Assembly: GCA_963971285.1 (NCBI GenBank)
Contig: OZ020249.1
Span: 1,240,001 to 1,304,000 of the forward strand
Length of the DNA: 64,000 nt
Direction of reading: 5' to 3'
Origin: Astropecten irregularis
Lineage: Eukaryota > Echinodermata > Asteroidea > Paxillosida > Astropectinidae
Of the stretch, positions 57,514-64,000 are shown one piece after another. Numbering within the stretch: the stretch's first letter is position 1; every line of letters begins with the position of its first letter. Below the pieces are notes generated by a model. That model was not told where the DNA came from. It searched no databases and was given only the letters and a program-made list of their open reading frames with translations. The position numbers and the translations under genes were made by a program.

Positions 57514-58290
57514 TGATTATTTCAATAAAGGTCAACAGAGAGGCCCTATTCTTACAAAACATGAACCATTAACAGCCAACATACCTGCAAGTATTATGTC
57601 CTTCGTAAGAGTATCTGCCACAGCCAAGATAGATCACCATGCAATTGAGAGTAGTCATGGGTTGACATCACCCTGCTGAGTGTGTCAGTCACTGTGTATC
57701 CCGATGACTAGATGACCATCTGGTGAGTAGTTGCCATGGTATCAGTCACTATCCTGATGACAAATTGACCACACAATGAAGAATGGTCAAGTGTTGACAT
57801 GTCCTGGTGAGTAATCACAGTTAATGAAGAGAATATTGGTATTGATGTATTAACAAGCAGACATTTGAGGGGAAAAATGCATTTTTTAAATGACATTTGT
57901 TTTCAATTATTTTACAGCAATTCTTTTGTAATATTAATACAAGTTATTATTAACTGCTGCAAACTGCTCATCAGTCAAAATGACCCGAAATATATCAAAG
58001 GATTGGAGTTGGGAGGGCCTGACTCATTTTGATCCTAGCAGATTCTTTGTCAAAGGGTAAAATAATTTTGTAACATTGATTATTTCAATAAAGGTCAACA
58101 GAGAGGCCCTATTCTTACAAAACATGAACCATTAACAGCCAACATACCTGCAAGTATTATGTCATTCGTAAGAGTATCTGCCACAGCCAAGATAGATCAC
58201 CATGCAATTGAGAGTAGTCATGGGTTGACATCACCCTGCTGAATGTGTCAGTCACTGTGTATCACGATGACTAGATGACCATCTGGTGAG
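57514..58290. repeat. Duplicated segment of about 210 bp spaced by 561 bp
   Basis: TTGATTATTTCAATAAAGGT through GATGACCATCTGGTGAGTAG occurs at 57514-57735 and again at about 58075-58295 with few changes. Between them lie further minisatellite units and the dispersed repeat shared with 18105-18225. Confidence 0.6.
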
Positions 58291-58604
58291 TAGCTGCCAT
58301 GGTTACACATGGCAAGGCAGTGGCCATGCAATGGTTTGACATGGCCGGCAGTGACCATGCATGGTTTGATGGCTCTGCTGAGGGTCATTGTGATGACCGC
58401 ATGATGATTGTGCATGGTTTGACATACATCTGTGAAATATATATTAAAATAAACCTTCATTCCTTCAAATTACCATTATTGATGCTAAACTGTGTCCAAC
58501 CTATCAGTATTGTAACCTCATTTAAGGGACAATGCAAGCTCTAAATAAACATGCGCTTTACATTTAAAGTTTGATTTAATTCCCTGACATGTATGACAAC
58601 CTCT

Positions 58605-58955
58605 GTAAAATACATATCATAGTGATACAAACACCTTATTATATATCATAACTTCTTTCAATTCCATGTTCAACTCGTATCTCTAAACCTCTAAATATGT
58701 TCATCTTTAAATACCAATTCATCAATATATATATAACAATTTGCGTAGAAAACATCACATATTGATATAAACACCTTACTATGTATTGCCTTACTATGTA
58801 TTCTTTCAATTTGATGTTTAATGCATATCTCTTGATAAATAAGTCTCATGGTAAAAGTCAATCACGCCATGTAGATTCCATTTTCGTCTTTAAATAAGAT
58901 TTCTAGTAAATCGATTTACATAGAAAACATCACATATTGATATTGATACAAACAC
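58605..58955. repeat. Diverged direct repeats at the 3' side of the Helentron ORF
   Basis: Blocks of the type AACATCACATATTGATA with AAACACCTTA/TTCATG recur at about 58615, 58752 and 58925, with TTCTTTCAAT and ATATCTCT words at matching offsets in the first two. The last unit overlaps the final codons of the Helentron ORF. Confidence 0.5.
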
Positions 58956-61900
58956 CTTCATGATAACTGTAATAAGTAGGAGTTACAGTTGCACATACTG
59001 ATGCTATATTTCTTACATATACATGATCAATCAATGTCCCATTCTCTGTTGTTGCATCTGTCACACATTGTTTATATCCATGCTCACACATTAATTTCTC
59101 AATTTGTGAATGCTGTTTGAAGATATCTTCATTAAAATCACCCATTACAATACATCTGTTAGATACTTTATTAAGTTCATCAAGTAAATGTTTCATGTTG
59201 GTAATAAACTCAATCATGGAATATGATGCTGGACGATAAATTGTTACCACAGAATATGAAACTTCACAAATTACTTGTATTGCAATATACTCCAAGTTGT
59301 GTACAGGTAAGATTAGTCTACTGAATGTCTTGTTCCTTCTACCATACACAGCAACACCTCCATGGCACTGTTTGCTTAACATCTGAGTAACACTGCATGA
59401 ATTGTCATATGAAGCACTTCTGACCTGATTGTAGCATTTGAATTCACTTAATTCTGTCTCACAGTCAAACGCATCCTCATTCCATGTTTCTGTCAGACAA
59501 ATGAAATCTGCTGACATCATATCAATATTACATTGTAGGTCTTTAAAGTGTTCTTGTAATCCTTGGATATTATGTGTCATTATTACAGTGCCATTTTGGG
59601 GTAATGTTCTTACATTAAATTCTTCAATAAATTCCATCATATTACTCAATGAATCCTTCACTGCTTTATTGCAATAAACCAACTTTTCATTAAACCCTTC
59701 AATCACAAGTCCATTTAGAGATGTTACTCTGCTTAATGCAACATATGCTTGACCTGCTGAAAATGTCCGTTCAAGAGACACCACTGCTCTGTCTGTAGTA
59801 ACTCCTTGTACTTTATGAACTGTACAGGCCCAAGCTAATTTCAATGGAAATTGTCGTCTTATCCACTGTTTGCTTATATGTTCTTCTTCTCTTTGAATTC
59901 TAATAAACCCATCATTTGTTGCACTTTTCCTTTTCACTTTGGATCCAACACTTTTACTATCAAATACAATATGAATGTATTCGGGGGTAGATCCATCATG
60001 TGACAGAATGATTTCACACACAGTTCCAAGTACTCCATTAACAAGTCCATCAGAAACATCAAGATTTTTAGACAGCATTACTCTAGCACCAGTACCTAGC
60101 CACAATGATTCAGGCAAAGTTGTATGCATTGATTTCTTGGGTATTTTCTTAAGGTTTGTCTTTTTATGGGAATCTTTCTGAAAGTCATTTGCTAAAATAC
60201 AGAAATAATCACTGCACTTTGCAAACAGTATCTTCCTATTGTATTCATCAACCTGTTTATTACATGGAAATATATGTAAAGCATCATCCCACTCTTCTCC
60301 AGTTTCCCGTGATTGTAACATTTCCACATCTTCATCCAATAACTTATCCTGCTTAGCTCTGACACGTATTCGATTCAAAGTTTCAGCAAACTGCATATCA
60401 TTTTTTTGTCTCATAATTTCTCTCAACTCTACTTTCTTAAAACAATCATTCCACAGATCTACTGCAATATCTCTCTGATACAATGATTTCCCCTTGACTG
60501 GAGGTAGTTGATAAAAATCACCAACAGCTAAAATGCTCACTTTTCCAAATGACTTGAGATCACGTGTTTGTTTAATCTGTCGCAGACGCCCATGAATGTA
60601 ACACAACATTTTATGATCAACCATTGATATTTCATCAATAATAACAATCTGAAGATCTTGTAATTCATTCCTCAAAGTATTCAATTTCTCCTCACCAAGA
60701 GGTTGATATGGCAAACGTGCATCAGTAGGGATTGACAGAGCACTGTGAATTGTACTTCCATTGATATTAAACGCAGCAACTCCAGTAGGTGCAGTTATCA
60801 TTACAGACACATTGTCAGGATTATTAACAATTCTTGTAAAGAGTCTTGTTGCTTCATAATGTATTGATTTAACCAAATGACTTTTCCCAGTTCCAGCTCC
60901 ACCAGTGATAAATACATGAAATGGTTCAGGGTTTTTGCCTTGTACCTTCTGTAAACACCAGTCTCGAATCTTATTAAAAACTTCCCTTTGCTGTGTATTC
61001 AATGACCTCAGTAAACTTAGTGCATCTTGCTTTGATATTTTCACTGAATGTGGCTCAATATTACACACTTTGTCTTTCTTGTCAGATTGTAGGTCAGGAA
61101 TATCCAAAACATCATCTTCTGATAATACTGGCTCACGTTCTGCTTCACATTCAAGTCTTTCTTGCTCAGATATTGGGGAGATCAAAGCCCATGCATCTTC
61201 CTGCATACCATGTTGTTCTACATATTGTTTAGCTGCTTCAAGAGCCTCAGCATTCTTCTCATATCTAGACCGATTACTTTCAACAACAACACTTACAGAT
61301 TTCATTTGATTATTTACACAAACAGAACCATTCCTATAAAATTGTTCATAATTATCAAACTGTGGTGGCTTCAGTTGAGCATCGACACGATATGGAAGAA
61401 ACAATTGCAATATACTGTGGTAATATTTCTCAGGATATTTAGTTACTGAAAACCTTGGATATCTAATGACTGCTGGTTCAGTTCTTGTACGTTTCTGTAT
61501 GTGACCCAAACCATGTTTCAATGCATATACTGGTGACTTTCTTGATCTATTAGACATACCTCCATTATAAATAATTCTGTACTTTGAACAAAATTTTGCA
61601 AGACACATGTCGTCAAATTCATTAATATCTGGCCTTGCTTTATAACGATCAACTCTACTAGCCATGAAAATATCATCATCATCTTCACATTTATTCTGAA
61701 TTACAGTCAGTGGCAAACTCATTCGTACAGGATTTTCACCTACAGGTATAAACTCCACTTTTCTAGAACCCTCTTTCAACCTCAGACCACAAACACGAAA
61801 CACTGCTTCCTGAGCTGATAATTCCCGATTGTGTAGATACACGCATCCGATTTCCTTCATACTCTGTCTAGCATCTAAATTCCCCTTTTTGGCCTCATTC

Positions 61901-64000
61901 TGTGCATTTGCTAACAGATGTCCCAATTCTCGTTCTGACTTTGACATGTATGACACTACGTATGCTGCACAGGCATATGCATCAGTGATATATTGAATAT
62001 CCATATTAGCATTCCAGGCTCTTATCAAATCAGGATTATACAGATTCACCCATACATCTTGAGGCTCTCTCTTTAGAATAATAGTAGATTTCCTGCTTAA
62101 AACATCATTAGCCTTCTCAAAATCAGACTGTGTAATATTAATGCTCTGGAATAATTCAGTTGTTGACATGTGTTGATTCTTCTCATCTTGGATTGCATTC
62201 CATACTGATTGCAATAATTCCTTGGCTGCTGTACGTTTCTTTTCATCATTACTAATGGATGTACTTTCTTCATGATTATATCCATCATCCTCACTATCTT
62301 TATCATTACAATCATCAGCTGGATCACGACTGGCAATAAATGTTCTATTAGATGGGGGTCTTGGAAAATTAAATCTACATTCAGAACCCTTCTTCTTACA
62401 AGACTTGGTATGTTTCCTACTATGTTGCTGTACATGACTGATTATTTCATTCAATTCCTCATCTTCTTCCTGTGTTGGTAACTTGCAACTGATATATTCA
62501 TCAATAAATTTTATTACGTCAGCATCATCATCTTTTTCCAATTTTGGAGCATTCTCAATCCAAAACAGACAATGTGTGTGTGGAGATCCTCTTTGCTGAA
62601 ATTCTACTCGGTAAAAATAGTCCTTGACTCTCCCAATTGGTGCTGCATTTGACATGATAACATCTTTCAAAAATGTGTGAAACCGGTTCTCAAACATTCT
62701 AGCCACAGTCACTGGATTGCTTCTCAATACTGTACACTTATCATTCCAATCCAAGTCATCAATATTTCTGAAATCACCTTGTTGTCTCAATATTGTATTA
62801 ATAACTTCAGGCCATCTCATATCAGCTGCAGAAAATGAGCAAAACCATGTTGGTATTCCAAGTTGTCTAATCATAGCCATAACATCTCTCTGAGTTGATT
62901 GCCAATATGACGGTGTACCTCTAATTGGTTTCAAAAATCTATACCCACTATCAGACTGTAAAATATCATTCAATTGATCTCTATTCTTAATCATGCTAGA
63001 ATTCACACTTTGACCATAATGCATTTTCCCTGAACTTTGACGCATAGCAATTGATACACCCGACATCACCTTTTCAATTTCTGATAAATACTGGGCATAA
63101 AAGATGTATTGAGTACATTTGGCAAATCTGTTATCTGCATTCATCAATCTATTATGAAAATATCTTAGGCGTGTCAGCTTTCCATCACGTTTATTATCAA
63201 ATATAGGTGAGCCTGCTGGGAATAATGCTGGAAAACATTTGGCCTCATTACCTTCCTCCATTAACACTCTAACTGGATTGTTTCCTTCACAAGGTGCAAC
63301 ACAAAGTACATCATCAAAGTATTGATCAAGCACTTCTTGTCCAATATCTATAGGCTGTAGACATGTATCAAGTGGAATGCCACACAAACGATCCTCATCT
63401 GTTTCTTCATCACTTACACTGGATTCATCACTATCATGTATTACTTCATCTTCATGTTCCTCATTATTCACGTCATCTAACAGGGGATCATTCCAATCAC
63501 AATTGATTTCAATATCTTTGTACCATACATTGTTTTCCTTAAGATATCTTAATGCATTTTCGACATGTTCCCGAGTCACAAATTGATATTGATAATATCC
63601 TTTGTAAGATAATTTCCTCTTCAGCTTGATTCTAATCAATTGATTTTCATTTCTACATCTTGGCAATGCTGTTACAGTATCTGTAATGTGAGATGGTACA
63701 CATACAACTGGTCCATGGACTCCATTTTGACCTCCCTTTGGCAGTGCTATAAGTTTCATGAATGGTACATTAATTGCAATGAGATGTTCCTCTAATATAT
63801 TCAAACAATCCAATTCTTGTGGAATGTCTATCACTTCTAGATTATTTGTACATGCTTCTGCTGGTACATTATTCTGGAGTAACTTTCTATGACATGTGTA
63901 ACATATCCATAATCTAGACCTGCTAGATTTTGATACAAGACATTCATTTCCACACTCTTTTGTACATATACAGGTATGTAAATATTTATCAGATATACAA
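58930..64000 (-). CDS. Helentron-type Helitron protein: Rep, PIF1-like helicase and AP-like endonuclease (5' partial)
   Basis: One uninterrupted minus-strand frame from the right edge to a TGA at 58930-58932, at least 1689 codons. A GTG at 63834 is in frame but is not a start; coding continues upstream. Order: Cys-rich region near the edge (CTKECGNEC, WICYTCHRKLL); DUF6570-like EVIDIPQELDCL and MKLIALPKGGQNG; Helitron-like N region (YWQSTQRDVMAMIRQLGIPT). Rep has its HUH motif GSPHTHCLFW (64-kb edge side, codons near 62574) and the two-tyrosine motif AYVVSYMSK. PIF1 helicase has FITGGAGTGKS, IVIIDEISMVD, GDFYQLPP and ALSRVTSLNG. The C-terminal endonuclease has MTHNIQGL, ICLTETW, VMGDFN and LIDHVY. 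Rep nicks and joins at element ends, the helicase unwinds, and the added EN domain is the hallmark of Helentrons. The final SDH of the endonuclease reads SYH. All Rep and helicase residues seen are intact, so this copy may be young. Confidence 0.93.
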   Translation of the reverse strand, partial: CISDKYLHTCICTKECGNECLVSKSSRSRLWICYTCHRKLLQNNVPAEACTNNLEVIDIPQELDCLNILEEHLIAINVPFMKLIALPKGGQNGVHGPVVCVPSHITDTVTALPRCRNENQLIRIKLKRKLSYKGYYQYQFVTREHVENALRYLKENNVWYKDIEINCDWNDPLLDDVNNEEHEDEVIHDSDESSVSDEETDEDRLCGIPLDTCLQPIDIGQEVLDQYFDDVLCVAPCEGNNPVRVLMEEGNEAKCFPALFPAGSPIFDNKRDGKLTRLRYFHNRLMNADNRFAKCTQYIFYAQYLSEIEKVMSGVSIAMRQSSGKMHYGQSVNSSMIKNRDQLNDILQSDSGYRFLKPIRGTPSYWQSTQRDVMAMIRQLGIPTWFCSFSAADMRWPEVINTILRQQGDFRNIDDLDWNDKCTVLRSNPVTVARMFENRFHTFLKDVIMSNAAPIGRVKDYFYRVEFQQRGSPHTHCLFWIENAPKLEKDDDADVIKFIDEYISCKLPTQEEDEELNEIISHVQQHSRKHTKSCKKKGSECRFNFPRPPSNRTFIASRDPADDCNDKDSEDDGYNHEESTSISNDEKKRTAAKELLQSVWNAIQDEKNQHMSTTELFQSINITQSDFEKANDVLSRKSTIILKREPQDVWVNLYNPDLIRAWNANMDIQYITDAYACAAYVVSYMSKSERELGHLLANAQNEAKKGNLDARQSMKEIGCVYLHNRELSAQEAVFRVCGLRLKEGSRKVEFIPVGENPVRMSLPLTVIQNKCEDDDDIFMASRVDRYKARPDINEFDDMCLAKFCSKYRIIYNGGMSNRSRKSPVYALKHGLGHIQKRTRTEPAVIRYPRFSVTKYPEKYYHSILQLFLPYRVDAQLKPPQFDNYEQFYRNGSVCVNNQMKSVSVVVESNRSRYEKNAEALEAAKQYVEQHGMQEDAWALISPISEQERLECEAEREPVLSEDDVLDIPDLQSDKKDKVCNIEPHSVKISKQDALSLLRSLNTQQREVFNKIRDWCLQKVQGKNPEPFHVFITGGAGTGKSHLVKSIHYEATRLFTRIVNNPDNVSVMITAPTGVAAFNINGSTIHSALSIPTDARLPYQPLGEEKLNTLRNELQDLQIVIIDEISMVDHKMLCYIHGRLRQIKQTRDLKSFGKVSILAVGDFYQLPPVKGKSLYQRDIAVDLWNDCFKKVELREIMRQKNDMQFAETLNRIRVRAKQDKLLDEDVEMLQSRETGEEWDDALHIFPCNKQVDEYNRKILFAKCSDYFCILANDFQKDSHKKTNLKKIPKKSMHTTLPESLWLGTGARVMLSKNLDVSDGLVNGVLGTVCEIILSHDGSTPEYIHIVFDSKSVGSKVKRKSATNDGFIRIQREEEHISKQWIRRQFPLKLAWACTVHKVQGVTTDRAVVSLERTFSAGQAYVALSRVTSLNGLVIEGFNEKLVYCNKAVKDSLSNMMEFIEEFNVRTLPQNGTVIMTHNIQGLQEHFKDLQCNIDMMSADFICLTETWNEDAFDCETELSEFKCYNQVRSASYDNSCSVTQMLSKQCHGGVAVYGRRNKTFSRLILPVHNLEYIAIQVICEVSYSVVTIYRPASYSMIEFITNMKHLLDELNKVSNRCIVMGDFNEDIFKQHSQIEKLMCEHGYKQCVTDATTENGTLIDHVYVRNIASVCATVTPTYYSYHEGVCININM

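Noticed and set aside
59438..63586. Plus-strand ORFs opposite the Helentron frame.
   Set aside because: Antisense shadows of the 1689-codon coding frame.

Overview
This window is eukaryotic, AT-rich, intron-bearing and heavily loaded with transposons. Three spliced host genes can be read through their exons. Their protein families, the very frequent TACATGTA-like words and the repeat content suggest a marine invertebrate, plausibly an echinoderm. That assignment is inference; nothing in the window fixes the species.

Layout. (1) 1-6 kb holds the 5' part of a LAS1L pre-rRNA-processing endoribonuclease gene on the minus strand: four coding exons that include the HEPN catalytic motif, running off the left edge. 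Its first intron holds a nested terminal-inverted-repeat (TIR) element at 3.4-5.7 kb. (2) 9.2-25.7 kb is a 15-exon plus-strand gene for a NACHT NTPase of about 923 residues. It has an N-myristoylation-like start, a DUF4062 domain (TEP1/TTC41-type), the NACHT domain, a winged-helix-like region and a 15-cysteine tail. Its introns carry TTAA-flanked MITEs, tRNA-derived SINEs, hAT-like elements, a 749-bp TACTCG-repeat element with a perfect 8-bp target duplication, a 33-bp minisatellite and a 200-N assembly gap. (3) 26-32 kb is intergenic, with two decayed LINE fragments and several MITEs. (4) 32.3-34.0 kb is a complete four-exon minus-strand gene for a small secreted F5/8C (discoidin) lectin-like protein.

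(5) 37.4-54.8 kb, more than a quarter of the window, is a nested and tandem array of one non-autonomous rolling-circle family. The elements have 5' hairpins, matching subterminal repeats, central 130-bp tandem repeats, and a 3' hairpin followed by CTAG. Both hairpins vary between copies with compensatory changes. These are the marks of Helentron-derived non-autonomous elements (HINE/DINE-1/pearl/Tsp type). Four to five 1.35-kb units lie strictly head to tail, like a rolling-circle concatemer. (6) 55.4-58.9 kb holds a 633-bp tandem duplication and 75-bp minisatellites. (7) 58.9-64.0 kb is a minus-strand autonomous Helentron-type ORF (zinc-finger region, HUH Rep, PIF1 helicase, AP-like endonuclease), open to the right edge.

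The window therefore contains both a probable Rep/helicase/endonuclease source element and a dense array of the kind such enzymes mobilise. The sequence alone does not prove that this enzyme moves this array. The host genes look functional, apart from one 1-nt phase conflict in the NACHT gene.
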